Source of the DNA: Budorcas taxicolor
Lineage: Eukaryota; Chordata; Mammalia; Artiodactyla; Bovidae
Direction: 5' to 3'
NCBI RefSeq assembly: GCF_023091745.1
Contig: NC_068910.1
Coordinates: 35,947,272 to 36,011,271, forward strand
DNA length: 64,000 nucleotides
Shown: piece by piece, positions 44,605 through 55,607 of the stretch
How the letters are laid out: the number at the start of each line of letters is the position of its first letter
Numbering within the stretch: position 1 is the stretch's first letter
Translations under genes and position numbers: made by a program
The notes under the pieces: generated by a model
The model's input: the letters and a program-made list of their open reading frames with translations, nothing else
Told to the model about the DNA's origin: nothing
Database searches by the model: none

Positions 44605-46096
44605 GTCCAGTTCAATTGCTCAGTCATGTCAGACTCTTTGAGACCCCATGGACTGCAGCTCACCAGGCTTCCCTGTCCACCACCAACTCCCAGAGCTCAC
44701 TCAAACTCATATCCATCAAGTTGGTGATGCCATCCAACCATCTCATCCTCTATCATCCCCTTCTCTATGGTGACCCAAGGATGAAAAAGCAGATAAAACC
44801 TAGGAGGGTCTTAGAATGCAGGAACAGAAAAACCAGACCCTTATCATCTTTCCCTCCCCCATGTTGTAACTATTAATGGAAGAGTATAACCTGTCATCCC
44901 TCCTTCTCCATAGGGAGAAGGTATTTGCCGTATCTTCCCCTACCCAGTATACATGCCTCATCCAATCAGCAAATGACCTGCAAGACCCCATCACACTCCT
45001 TGGGTGTAAAAGTGGACTAAGGACCCCAGTTCAACGTCAGTTCTCCCTTGAGCTGGCCTGGTGTTGTAACAATGTCTCCCACTCTAATAAACGTTATTTT
45101 CTCTCTCATTCTGTCTCATGTCTGGAAATTCTTTACCAACCCACGCCCAGACCATGACATTCTCCTCCTGCTTTCAATCTTTCATAGCATCACGGTGTTT
45201 TCTAATGAGTAAGCTCTTCACTTCAGCTTCAGCATATATTCCAATGAATATTCAGGGATAATTTCCTTAGGATGGGCTGGTTGGATCTCCTTGCAGTCCA
45301 ACAGACTCTCAAGAGTCTTCTGCAACACCACAGTTCAAAAGCATCAATTCTTTAGCACTCAGATATCTATGGCCCAACTCTCACATCCATATGTGACTAC
45401 TGAAAAACAAAAAAATCATAGCTGTAACTAGACGGACCCTCATCAGCAATGTTTTATCTCTGCTTTTTAATATGCTGCCTAGGTTGGTCATAGCTTTACT
45501 TCCAAGGAGTGAGCATCTTTTAGTTTCATGGCTGCAGTCACCATCTGCAGTAATTTGGAGCCCCAAAAAATAAAGTCTGTCACTGTTTCCATTGTTTCCC
45601 CATGTATTTGCCATGAAGTGATGGGACCAGATGCCATGATCTTATTTTTCTGAATGATGAGCTTCAAGTCAACTTCTTCACTCTCCTCTTTCATTTTCAA
45701 GAGGCTCTTTAGTTCTTCTTCACTTTCTGCCGTAAGGGTGGTGTCATCTGCATGTCTGAGGTTATTGATATTTCTCCCAGCATTCTTGATTCCAGCCTGT
45801 GCTTCATCTAGCCCTGCATTTTGCATGATGTACTCTGTATATAAGTTAAATAAGCAGGGTGACAATATACAGCCTTGACATACTCCTTTCCCAATTTGGA
45901 ACCAGTCCATTTTTCCCTGTCCAATTCTAACTGTTGCTTCTTGACCTGCATACAGATTTCTCAGGAGGTAGGTCAGGTGGTCTGGTATTCCCATCTCTTT
46001 AACAGTTTTCCACAGTTTGTAGTGAGCCACATGGTCAAAGGCTTTGGTGTAGCCAATAAATCAGGAGTAGATTTTTTTTGGGAATTTTCTTGAAAA
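44605..46096 (-). mobile_element. BovB LINE, 5'-truncated, interrupted by a solo LTR
   Basis: The inverted tail (tccagttcaattgctcagtcatg) and 3' end run to 44765. After the LTR insertion (44766-45159) the BovB resumes at ctcctcctgctttcaatctttc and continues antisense to about 46096, near motif A. Minus-strand frames at 45381-45614 and 45488-46030 hold the RT core (GVCQGCILSPCLFNLYTE, catalytic box HADD instead of YADD) and are frameshifted. Confidence 0.9.
44766..45159 (+). mobile_element. solo LTR of an endogenous retrovirus
   Basis: A 394-bp block splits the BovB precisely. Both sides carry ttctc (44761-44765 and 45160-45164), consistent with a 5-bp TSD, and BovB sequence continues across it. 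It ends in ..catgaca, opens tatggtg (the first TG apparently mutated), and carries a polyadenylation signal in ctaataaacg at about 45086, followed by a T-rich U5-like stretch. No gag, pol or env sequence adjoins it, so LTR-LTR recombination removed the provirus. Class is uncertain. Confidence 0.75.
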
Positions 46097-46735
46097 CAAA
46101 GTCTTTAAAGAGGTAATTAAGTACAGTGAAGCTATATGGGTAGGACATAACCCATCCTAATGATGTCTGTAAAAGAAGACATTAGGCCATTGATATGCAC
46201 AGAGGAGAAGACTCTGGAGAGGTCCTTGGACTGTAAAGAGGTCAATCTTAAAGGAAATCAACCCTGAATATTCTTCAGAAGGACAGATTCTGAAGCTGAT
46301 GGTGCAACAATTTGGCCACTGATGCAGAAAACTGATTCACTGCAAAAGAACCTGATGCTGGAAATATTGAAGGCAAAAGGAGAAGGGGGCAGCAGAGGAT
46401 GAGATGATTAGATAGCATCACTGACTCAATGGGCATGAATTTGAGCGAACTCAAGAAGACAGCAGAGGACCCAGGAGCCTGGCATACTGCAGTCCATAGG
46501 GTCACAGAGTCGGACATGACTCAGTGACCGAGCAACAACAAATGCACAAAGAAGAGAACATGTGGAGACCCAAGGAGAAGGTAGCCATGTACATGCTAAA
46601 AAGAGGCCTCCAAAGACGCCAATTCTGCCTGACATCGAGGTCAAGCTTCTGGCCTCCAGAATTGTGAGAAAATTAATTTCTGTCATTTAAGCTACCCATC
46701 TCTGGCAGTTTGTAATGGCAGTTTAAAAAAATATG
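46097..46735 (+). mobile_element. MaLR-type LTR, split by a BovB insertion
   Basis: Left part: aagaggtaattaagtacagtgaagctatatgggtaggacataacccatcc..atgatgtctgtaaaagaagacattagg. Right part after the BovB: gagaacatgtggagacccaaggagaaggtagcc..aagcttctggcctccagaattgtgagaaaattaatttctgtcatttaagc..gtaatggcag. This matches the MaLR LTR order in sense orientation. Confidence 0.65.
46205..46541 (+). mobile_element. BovB LINE 3' end inside the MaLR LTR
   Basis: gagaagactctggagaggtccttggactgtaaagagg through gtcacagagtcggacatgactcagtgaccgagcaacaaca is the last 330 bp of BovB with a (caa)n-like tail. The flanks atgcacagag (46195) and atgcacaaag (46542) look like a decayed TSD. Confidence 0.85.
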
Positions 46736-48321
46736 CTGGAAAGCATGTTTAACTGACAATATTATCTCTCACTCCTATTTGATGTGAGGAATTCAAAGTC
46801 TCAGAAAGAAGTAACTCGGTCTTTGTCACGTGTATCTTGCCATGAAGAACACTCACTTTTTAACTAGAGTATGCACATAATCTATTATCCTAACTGGGAC
46901 ATTTTTGAGAGTGCATTTGGTACTATGAATAATTATAGTGAGACAATAGGTGAAAACCAGGTCACACATCTGAAAAATAGTATCTTAAGCTCCCTGGTAA
47001 AGTAAGCAATTCTCTCTTCAGTGGGGTTTTCTTGATCTATTCTAGCTGAAATTGAAGATGTTTAATAAGTTATTAACAGGATGTTACCAAGTCATACATT
47101 GCCTCTTTTATAAGTATTCACAGAAGAAATTTCTAATTTTACTACCAAGAATAATTGTGTTTCATCTGAGCTTAATTGGGTTGGTTTATCTTTTAGAGAC
47201 TATGAACTACATGACTGACTGTGTCTCCCTCCTCCAGTTAGGCTGCTGGAAAGCTTAGCCCAAATTTGAATCCTGATTCAAGTGTAAAGATGAGCATACC
47301 GTGCTATTTTCTTGGTCTCATCTCACTTTTCTGTACTCATCTACGTTTTCTTATTACCCTTCCACCTTTGCCTTTTTAAATATCTTGTTATACTTTATGT
47401 ATCCTTGTGAGCTACATTGAATCTTCTCTGGGAATGTGGTTCTATAAATCAATCTGTCACTCAAAAGATGGACTCCTTCTTTGCCACTGTTCCAGACTTC
47501 CTTTTGCTATTCAGTGCCAGTTGAAAAATTTGCATCCAGATTCACTCTTATTAGATCATCCTGTTTGTATCCTAGATGTTTATAACTTGTGGGATTCCAA
47601 GCCTGTGTGCAGTCATGTGGCGATTCCAAGGTTGGATAACAATGTGAAAACACAGGGACCATCTGGAAGAAATTCATATTAGGCTGTGCTACCTGCACAT
47701 GTTCTTTGTTGTGGTAGAGGAAAAGTAATTTTCCTTCTCTACCATAAAAACTACCATTATATGATTTTTAAAAAGAAAACATTTTCTAAACTTTAGCAAC
47801 ACTACAGGTTGTCTATAATTATAATGTGACACTTTATTCAAATTACCCTAGAACAAAAGAATACTTCTAAGTTTATTACATTGTACTCTCTGTACCATTA
47901 CTAAGTATAGAATTTCACATTGGTCTACTCCAAATATGTAATTGTTGAAACATGGGAAAAAGAAGAGCAGTTCACTGGCATGGATTCAGCAGAATTCTTG
48001 CTGTGTTATTCTTTCTGGGTATATTTTTTTCCCAGCCATTTAATTGTAACACACCTGCCTTATTTCTCAAAGATACATAAAAATAACATGTCCTAGTATG
48101 CTTTGCTCTGAGTGAGATTAAATGAGCAGCTGAATCTCCAATGGAAGACAAAGGAAGAGAAATAAAACTTGGTATATACTTTGCCTCCATTCAGCAATAC
48201 CTAAGTTTTGAGATTCTCTTACAGTCAGTGTGTGGGGGAAATACGTGATGCTTATATGCTTGAATATAGAGTACACGCTGAACAAGATGAATAGCAAAGA
48301 GGGTGTTTACGACTGAACAAA
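46736..48321. other. no gene supported
   Basis: A faint antisense MIR-like piece (atttgatgtgaggaattcaaagtctcagaaagaagtaactcggtctttgtcacg) lies at about 46775-46830. Frames at 47052-47258, 47407-47682 and 47972-48190 are short and show no known domain. Confidence 0.5.
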
Positions 48322-48690
48322 GTATGTGTTTAGGAACTGAATTGTGCCCCTCCTGCAACCTCCAAACCATATGCTGAATCCTTAACCCCTCAAAGTGGCT
48401 ATTTTGGAAATGGGCCTTGAAAGAGACAATTAATGGTAGAGATCATAAGGCCGAAGTCCTAATGCAGTACCACTGATGTCCTTATCAGGAAAGATCACGT
48501 AAGGGTACAGACAGAAATTCAACATCTGCTAGCCAAAGAGGGAAGCCTCAGAAGGAGCCAACCTGCTGACATTTTGATCTTGGACCTCCAGTCTCCACAA
48601 CTAAGAGATAAATTCCTCTTGTTTGAGCCACTCCCTTTGCGGTGTTTTATTATGGCAGCCCGACAGAGGGGATTGAGAACTAATGAAATT
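48322..48690 (+). mobile_element. MaLR-type LTR remnant
   Basis: Nearly full LTR order: ggaactgaattgtgcccctcctgcaacctccaaaccatatgctgaatccttaacccc, ggaaatgggccttgaaagagacaattaatggtagagatcataagg, gtccttatcaggaaagatcac, agaaggagccaacctgctgacattttgatcttggacctccag, gataaattcctcttgtttgagccac and attatggcagccc. No internal region is seen. Confidence 0.75.
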
Positions 48691-48765
48691 ATATATATAT
48701 ATGATGCTTTTGTCTAATCCTATGCAAGTTATATTATATTTCAGCTGTACTACAGACCAAAGAGT

Positions 48766-48974
48766 TGGGCTTCCCAGGTGGTTCAGTGGTAAAGAATCTG
48801 CCTGCAGTACAGGAGATTCAGGTTTGATCCCTGGGTCGGAAAGATGCTCTGGAGGAGGAAATGGCAACCTACTCCAGCGTTATTGCCTGGAGAACCCCAC
48901 GGACAGAGGAGTCTGGTGGGCTACAGTCCATGGGGTCACAAAGAGTCGTACACACCTGAAGCGACTGAAAGCAC
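48766..48974 (+). mobile_element. Bov-tA SINE
   Basis: Head gggcttcccaggtggttcagtggtaaagaatctgcc with B-box-like ggtttgatccc, then the Bov-A tail to cctgaagcgactgaaagc. The TSD is acagaccaaagagt (48752-48765) and acagacaaaagagt (48975-48988), 14 bp with one change. Confidence 0.95.
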
Positions 48975-49006
48975 ACAGACAAAAGAGTAGTCGGACTATA
49001 TGTTCT

Positions 49007-49212
49007 TTTTTTTTCAGTTGGCTGTGCTGGCGCTTAGTCCTGGAATGCAGGATCTTTGATCATCATTGCAGCGAGCAGAGTCTTCAGTTGCAGCATATAA
49101 ACTCTTAACTGCGGCATGTGAGATCTAGTTCCCAGACCAAGGACCAAACCCAGGCCTCCTACCCTGGGAGCATGGATTCTCAGCCACTGAACTAGCAAGG
49201 AAGTCCCCAGGT
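49007..49212 (-). mobile_element. CHR-type SINE
   Basis: Inverted order: T-run, ggctgtgctggcgcttagtcctgg, gcagcatataaactcttaactgcggcatgtgagatctagttcccagacc, then the inverted tRNA-like head (aaggaccaaacccaggcctcc..agccactgaactagcaaggaagtcccc). Perfect 10-bp TSD tatatgttct at 48997-49006 and 49213-49222. Family assignment rests on recalled CHR structure. Confidence 0.85.
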
Positions 49213-49222
49213 TATATGTTCT

Positions 49223-50449
49223 CATATCCATTCTGTAGATAAGAACATAAGAAAAGGGTTTAATCTCATACAAGTTAGTTATTGACTGGGAGCTAGAATT
49301 GTAAGAGAAAAAAATTAAAATCATCTTTGTGTATATTCTCATCTTCTAACACTTTCCTTTCCTACTCATTTTGAACATGCCTTCAGCAAATACATATGCT
49401 TTATATACACAGAATATGATAGCTTTTATAGGGGCCCTTTGTAGTTTTCCAGACTGCTTTTCTATCCAGATGCAACATAAAAGAATTGGCACTGAAAAGA
49501 TGTATTAGCTCCTATGCTGCTCTGATAAAGCAGATTCAAAGCAATGCCAACTCCCTGGAGTATCCCAATTGTATAACAGGGCCTCACTTGAAAGACTTCA
49601 GAGTATTCTAACAGAATTATAAAGCATTTTTTTTAAAAATTCCCATAGATAGATTATAAGTAAAAGATAAATTTTCATCATGGAATTAAGACAGGAAAGT
49701 AATTTAAAAAATTGAAAAAAATGTTACAGTAAAAATATCATAAGATTTATATGAACGTACCATATAAATGGTTGCTAATTTACTTCCAACAGTGTAGATA
49801 AAATTTTTGCAATTTCAGTGCTGTTTTGGATGGCCACTTGCAAAGGATTCAGTAAGCTTTAACAATTTCCAGTATTTAAAAGATACTTGTGGAGCAGTTT
49901 TTAATTGTACTGTAAAAAGATAATTTGGCTCTGATAGCAATAGAAACACCACTTTCTGAGTAGACAGAATTTTCCTGCTCAGTCTTCATATCTTATTTAT
50001 TTCTGACAGTAGCTTGTCAACAGAGACAGCCTGTTTATACAAGAGTCAGTGTTAGAGGTAACCACGTATACGTTGTCAGGCACATCTGTGTTCAGTGATG
50101 TGAAGAAGTATGATTTTTTTTTAAACCAGGAAGGCTACTTTTCTTTGATAATTTGGGGGGTGAGGAGGGGAAATATATGTATTTGAAAACCATCTGTGTT
50201 TTCTGTTCAAGTTTTAGAAACAAACTGGAAAGACTGGATCAATTTGAATATAATCCCCATAAGAAATGAGTTTATAAGCTGGATCTTAATGGTAGAATAG
50301 GAAGACGTTAAAAGTAGATTGATCTTGAACCTGAATTTTTGTTCTCTTTGGCAACAGGTATTTTTAGAATCAAGTGAGAAACCTGGATTTCTTAAGGCAT
50401 ATTACATCGATTATCTGTGTTTCAGGAAAGGGAGATTTAAAAACTAGAA
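49223..50449. other. no gene or clear repeat recognised
   Basis: AT-rich sequence with short A/T runs. Nothing supported. Confidence 0.55.
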
Positions 50450-51210
50450 AACAGGAAGCCACGTGTGACACCTCCTGACCTCCCAGTCCACATCTAATCC
50501 ATCAATAAATCTAGCTGGTTTACATTTTCTTTGCCAAGATACCATTATTTTTTTGTTTTCTTTCTTTCTTTTTTTTTAACCTCTACTACAGTAATAGACA
50601 TATTGGTCCCCTTATTTCTTCTCCTGTTTTTACCTCAACCTACTACTGGACTGAATCCAGATTAAAATGGAAATCTGTCCATCCCCTAGTAAACCTTTCC
50701 AGGGATCCCCAATATCTTAGGACAAACATTAAAATCCTTAACATAACTACCTGACCTTGGATGATCTCTCACTTTCCCGCACACAAAACTTCTTCCCCAT
50801 CTCTGTGATCCAGCCACAAGCAACTTTTTCAGTTCTTGCAATTAACCTTGCCCCCTTCTGGTGAAAACTTACCATATTCAATTCCTGCTCTTAAAACACC
50901 ATTTACCAGCTTCTTTCTGCTAATTGACTTGAACTCTTCACATCTCCATTCAGTTATTTCCTCAGGGAAGACTTCTGCAATCTAACTAGGTGAATTTCTT
51001 CCTCTCATGTGCTTTCAAAGAACCTTGCGCTTCTTTGTCATACCACTTTTCAGTGCAGGAGTTTTACTTTTCTATGTATGACTATGTCATGTCTGTTCAT
51101 CTGCTCCTTATAAAATTCCATGTGGCCTGGAAAATGGCTGTGTTTACACACTTTCCTTTAGCAGGACCTTAGCTTAGTAACTAAAACATAGTTTGTTCTT
51201 GGTCATGCCA
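50450..51210 (+). mobile_element. L2 LINE 3' end, ancient
   Basis: Sense L2 order is readable: ccagtccacatctaatccatcaataaatctagctgg, ttaacctctactacagtaatag, aacataactacctgaccttggatgatctc, tccccatctctgtgatccagccacaagc, ttcagttatttcctcagggaagacttctgcaatc, agaaccttgcgcttctttgtcataccac and tgtctgttcatctgctcc. The frame is lost. Confidence 0.7.
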
Positions 51211-51263
51211 TTAAAAGCTAATAAATTTTATCTTTGTTAAAATTTTTATCTTTGTTCCCTCTT

Positions 51264-52207
51264 CAGTTCAGTTCTGTTCAGTTCAGTTCTGTTCAGTTCA
51301 GTCACTCAGTTGTGTCCGACTCTTTGTGATCCCATGAATCGCAGCATGCCAGGCCTCCCTGTCCATCACCAACTCCCGGAGTTCACTCAGATTCATGTCC
51401 TTTGAGTCAGTGATGCCATCCAGCCATCTCATCCTCTGTTGTCCCCTTCTTCTCCTGCCCCCAATCCCTCCCAGCATCAGAGTCTTTTCCAATGAGTCAA
51501 CACTTCACATGAGGTGGCTAAAATACTGGAGTTTCAGCTTTAGCATCAGTCCTTCCAAAGAACACCCAGGGCCAATCTCCTTCAGAATGGACTGGTTGGA
51601 TCTCCTTGCAGTCCAAGGGACTCTCAAGAGTCTTCTCCAACACCGCAGTTCAAAAGCATCGATTCTTCAGTGCTCAGCCTTCTTCACAGTCCAACTCTCA
51701 CATCCACACATGACTACTGGAAAAACCATAGCCTTGACTAGATGGAACATTGTTGGCAAAGTAATGTCTCTGCTTTTGAATATGTTATCTAGGTTGGTCA
51801 TAACTTTTCTTCCAAGGAGTAAGCGTCTGTTAATTTCATGGCTGCAGTCACCATCTGCAGTGATTTTGGAGCCCCCCAAAATAAAGTCTGACACTGTTTC
51901 CACTGTTTCCCCATCTATTTCCCATGAAGTGATGGGACCAGATGCCATGATCTTCGTTTTCTGAATGTTGAGTTTTAAGCCAACTTTTTCACTCCTCTTT
52001 CACTCTCATCAAGAGGTTTCTTAGTTCCTCTTCACTTTCTGCCTTAGGGGTGGTGTCATCTGCATATCTGAGGTTATTGATATTTCTCCCAGCAACCTTG
52101 ATTCCAGTTTGTGCTTCTTCCAGCCCAGCATTTCTCATGATGTTCTCTGCATAGAAGTTAAATAAGCAGGGTGACAATATACAGCCTTGATGTACTCCTT
52201 TTCCTAT
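51264..52207 (-). mobile_element. BovB LINE, 5'-truncated, with expanded tail
   Basis: The inverted tail has extra variant units (cagttcagttctgttcagttcagttctgttcagttcag), then antisense BovB runs to motif B, ending at about 52207 (ccttttcctatt). Sense frames at 51298-51492, 51667-51948 and 51989-52213 (YADD box present) are separated by shifts. The antisense strand is open for 189 codons (51395-51964). No TSD was found. Confidence 0.92.
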
Positions 52208-52814
52208 TGTCACTCAAATTTTTACATAGACAGCCATTATTTTTTTTAATTTTGATGTACCAACGAAATATGGTAAGACTCTATGTCTAGAAAGCATCAT
52301 GGTATGATGTAGTGTGCTACTTAGAAATATCATATGGTATTTAGAAATATGTGTATTTAAGTATTATTTGTCTTTCTTATTGATTCTCCACTTTGAAGTT
52401 TAAATATTCATATAGCAATATTAATTAAAAGATTATTTTGTCAAGAAAAGATCAAAGTTTAAATTTTTTCAGCAATATATTATATCTTAATTATTCATGA
52501 AATCCCAATGACCAATTCAGCCTAATTTTAATGTTAGCAAATATTACATATAGATGAGTTGTTTGCTTTTTTAGTGATAGCCTTACCCATCTGGAAATAT
52601 ATACTCATATAGATGAAAGACCAAAAAATACACTTAATAATATAGAGAATGCTAAAAAGTAAATGAGTTTGAGTTTGCAATGTATATTTTACTTTAGTTA
52701 TACTTATTTGAACATGATGGAGCCACTGAGATTAGATCACAGTATAATTACTTCTATTGGTTAAAAATGAACAGCACAAAGGAGGTGTTGAACAGATTTA
52801 GGTTTGCAGAAAGT
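52208..52814. other. AT-rich sequence, no gene
   Basis: Nothing recognised. Confidence 0.55.
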
Positions 52815-52822
52815 AAATCACA

Positions 52823-52999
52823 GAGGATGAGATGGTTGGATGGCATCACCGACAGATGGCCATCATCATGTCCATCATCAATGGACATGAGTTTGAGTAA
52901 AGTCTGGGAGTTGGTGATGGACAGGGAGGCCTGGAGTGCTGCAGTCCATGGGGTCACAAAGAGTCAGACCCGACTGAGTGACTGAACTGAACTGAACTG
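52823..52999 (+). mobile_element. short BovB 3' end with a small templated-looking insertion
   Basis: gaggatgagatggttggatggcatcaccgac and ggacatgagtttgag..gactgaactgaactg are BovB 3' sequence. Between them about 25 extra bases contain catgtcc (52867-52873), the inverse of the native ggacatg at 52883-52889. TSD aaatcaca at 52815-52822 and 53000-53007. Confidence 0.88.
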
Positions 53000-53160
53000 A
53001 AATCACATGGACCAATTCTATGTTTCAAAATTCATTTTGTATAAGCTAGGTGACCTTTGTGGTTGTTTGATTTGTTTTGTTATTGTACACGTCTTATACC
53101 TTGCTCTCTTGCCTTAAGCCTTCTAAAGGCTTGTGTGTTATTCTTCCCTATGTGTTATTT

Positions 53161-53463
53161 CCTTTTTTAGAAATTTTTACTTACTATTTTTAGTTTCTGG
53201 CTACTCTGGGTCTTTGTTGCCACTCACAGGCTTTCTCTAGTTGTGGCGAGCAAGGGCTAACCTTTGTTGTGGTGCACAGGCTTCTCATTGAGGTAGCTTC
53301 TCTTGTTAAAGAGAACAGACTCTAGAATGTGTGGGCTTGGTAGTTGCGGCATGAGGACTCAGTTACTCTGCGACATGTGGAATTCTCCTTGACCAGGGAT
53401 TGAATCTGTGTCCCTTGCATCGGCAGGTGAATTCTTAACCAGTGGACCATCAGGGAGGTCCCT
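53161..53463 (-). mobile_element. CHR-type SINE, older
   Basis: Inverted order: T-rich tail, ctggctactctgggtctttgttgcc, ctctagttgtggcgagcaagggc, agttgcggcatgaggactcagttactctgcgacatgtgg, then inverted head gaccagggattgaatctgtgtcccttgc..accatcagggaggtccc. Perfect 12-bp TSD tatgtgttattt at 53149-53160 and 53464-53475. Confidence 0.85.
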
Positions 53464-53603
53464 TATGTGTTATTTTTATAATCCATTTGTCATAATCATT
53501 TCCAAATCAACTTACATATTATGTGCTCATTTTGATTATCTGACATGTGGGACACTGTATTTTCACCCCTAACTACAGTGTTCATAAAATAATGTTTTAT
53601 TTA

Positions 53604-53727
53604 TGGTGGTGGTGGTGGTTTAGTCGCTAAGTTGTGTCTGACTCTTGTGACCCCCATGGACAGTAGCCTGCCAGGCTCCTCTGTCCATGGGATTCTCCAG
53701 GCAAGAATACTGGAGTGGGTTGCCATT
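53604..53727 (-). mobile_element. truncated Bov-tA/Bov-A SINE
   Basis: A (ggt)5 run is followed by inverted Bov-A sequence: ttagtcgctaagttgtgtctgactc..ccaggctcctctgtccatggg..aatactggagtgggttgcc. The head is missing. The (ggt) run may be the former tail. Confidence 0.88.
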
Positions 53728-54479
53728 AATTGTGGCAAATAGAATAAATTATAGTAGTCCACCTTACTAGAATTTCACAAGGTGTTAAAACTTCCATACA
53801 AAACTTCATAATAATCAAAATTCTAATTTGTGTTTGAAATCAGGGCCTGAATTCCACTTGTTTTCATTAGTGAAATACTCATTTCTCCATGTCCAGGGGA
53901 AAAAGACATTTTTCTCTTCAATGTAGAGCTCATGCTACTGCATTTAGGAATTCCAGATAATTCAGAGAGTTCATTATAGCAAGCTCACTTTGGGCTGAGT
54001 TGGGTTAACTTAATTGTGGCTGTCTTTTCTCATGTTAACAGCAACACTGAAAATAATTTAATACAGTCTGGGCCACTTTACCAATTCAGTGAACTCCAGA
54101 GTTCCAGATGAGCTACAGAAAGGAAGCAATATATGATCAGGCAGGGGGTTTGCACTTATTAGCACCAAGTGCTAAGCTGCCACTGGTAGCAAAACCCAGG
54201 CTGCATAAACAATCCCTTCTCTCACTCACTTCCAGGCTGTCTGAATGTGGCTGTAGCTTCAATGCATATGTAACAACCTCTTGTGTGACCAAAAGAAAAA
54301 ACCCATTACTATGAATTCCTAAAGTTAAAAACATTTGATGTCTTTCTGTTTATTAGCATTTGTCTACTCAAGAGGCTGGCACTACTATTATTACTTTATG
54401 AATAATCAAAATGGGTTCATTACGACATGATAAATGTTAGTTGTAGAATTCTTAACCTTGGAATTATTAAACATCTACT
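53728..54479. other. no gene recognised
   Basis: A 68-codon plus frame (54108-54314) and a minus frame (54137-54334) overlap and have no recognisable domain. Confidence 0.5.
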
Positions 54480-54969
54480 TGTTAAGAAACCCCCAAGCTG
54501 AAAATCCAGAGACTTGAGTTCTTCCTGCTTGGTAAGGGAGAGTAGATCTGAGACAGGCTGGGACCTGGGACCTTGGAATAACTGCATAAATCTACAGTTG
54601 GGGGAAATTCTGGACAAAAAGATTTTTTAAAAGACCAGAAAAACCCATCTGCCACTTCTGAAGAGCAGGGAGCAAAAACAGTTTGGGGAGCAAAAGCAGG
54701 GTATAGTACATGCTCTCTGCACTCAACACCACCTGAAGGATGGGCAAAATACCTCAGCCGCACCTCCGGCCTGACCCTTGAGCATTCCCATACCCTCACC
54801 CATTACCAGTTTACCCCCGACTTGGGGAGTGAGCAAAGGAGCCTCTTACTTATTTTTACTCCCTCCTGTGGCTGCAGGAGTTCCAGTAAAGCCTGACCTG
54901 AATTTGTTGTCTGGCCTCTAGTCAATTTCTATTGATTGGAAAAGGTCAAGAATTCTGGTTGTTGTTAGA
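54480..54969 (+). mobile_element. solo LTR, ruminant ERV type
   Basis: It opens with tgttaagaaaccc. The U3-like part is GC-richer than the flanks. The 3' part reads ttacttatttttactccctcctgtggctgcagg, a polyadenylation-like agtaaag, then ttgttgtctggcctctagtcaatttctattgatt, a typical R-U5 arrangement. No internal proviral region adjoins it. The expected terminal CA and a TSD are not clear, so the ends are approximate. A 105-codon minus frame at 54482-54799 is taken as chance. Confidence 0.6.
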
Positions 54970-55199
54970 TCCTTCAACTCTCAGGATTCATTCACTCTTC
55001 TCAGATTATTCTCAGTGGTCCCAAAGACCCCTGCTTTCTAAACCTCCCTATTTCCATTAGGCAGATTGAGATCTTTAAAAATATCATAGATGTTGTGCAA
55101 TATTTTTCTAGGTCTGTAGGCTATTTCTGTTCTGTCTAAGCCTTTGTTTAGATGTTTCTCCTTTAATCTGACCTCCTTTCAGAAAATAATCAATGTATT

Positions 55200-55607
55200 C
55201 AGTTCAGTTCAGTCGCTCAGTCGTGTCCGACTCTTTGCGACCCCATGAATCGCAGAACACCAGGCCTCCCTGTCCCTCACCATCTCCCGGAATTCACTCA
55301 AACTCATGTCCATCGAGTCGGTGATGCCATCCAGCCATCTCATCCTCTGTCATCCCCTTTTCCTCCTGCCCCCAATCCCTCCCAGCATCAGAGTCTTTTC
55401 CAATGAGTCAACTCTTCGCATGAGGTGGTCAAAGTACTGGAGCTTCAGCCTCAGCATCATTCCCTCCAAAGAAATCCCAGGGCTGATCTCCTTCAGAATG
55501 GACTGGTTGGATCTCCTTGTAATCCAAGGGACTCTCAGGAGTCTTCTCCAACACTACAGTTCAAAAGCATCAATTCCTTGTTGCTCAGCTTTCTTCAGAG
55601 TCCAACT
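55200..55607 (-). mobile_element. BovB LINE, 5'-truncated 3' end
   Basis: Inverted tail cagttcagttcagtcgctcagtcgtgtccg, then antisense C-terminal coding region to about 55607 (cttcagagtccaac). The low divergence from the copy at 34268 suggests similar age. The antisense frame is open through the copy (55306-55710). Confidence 0.92.
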
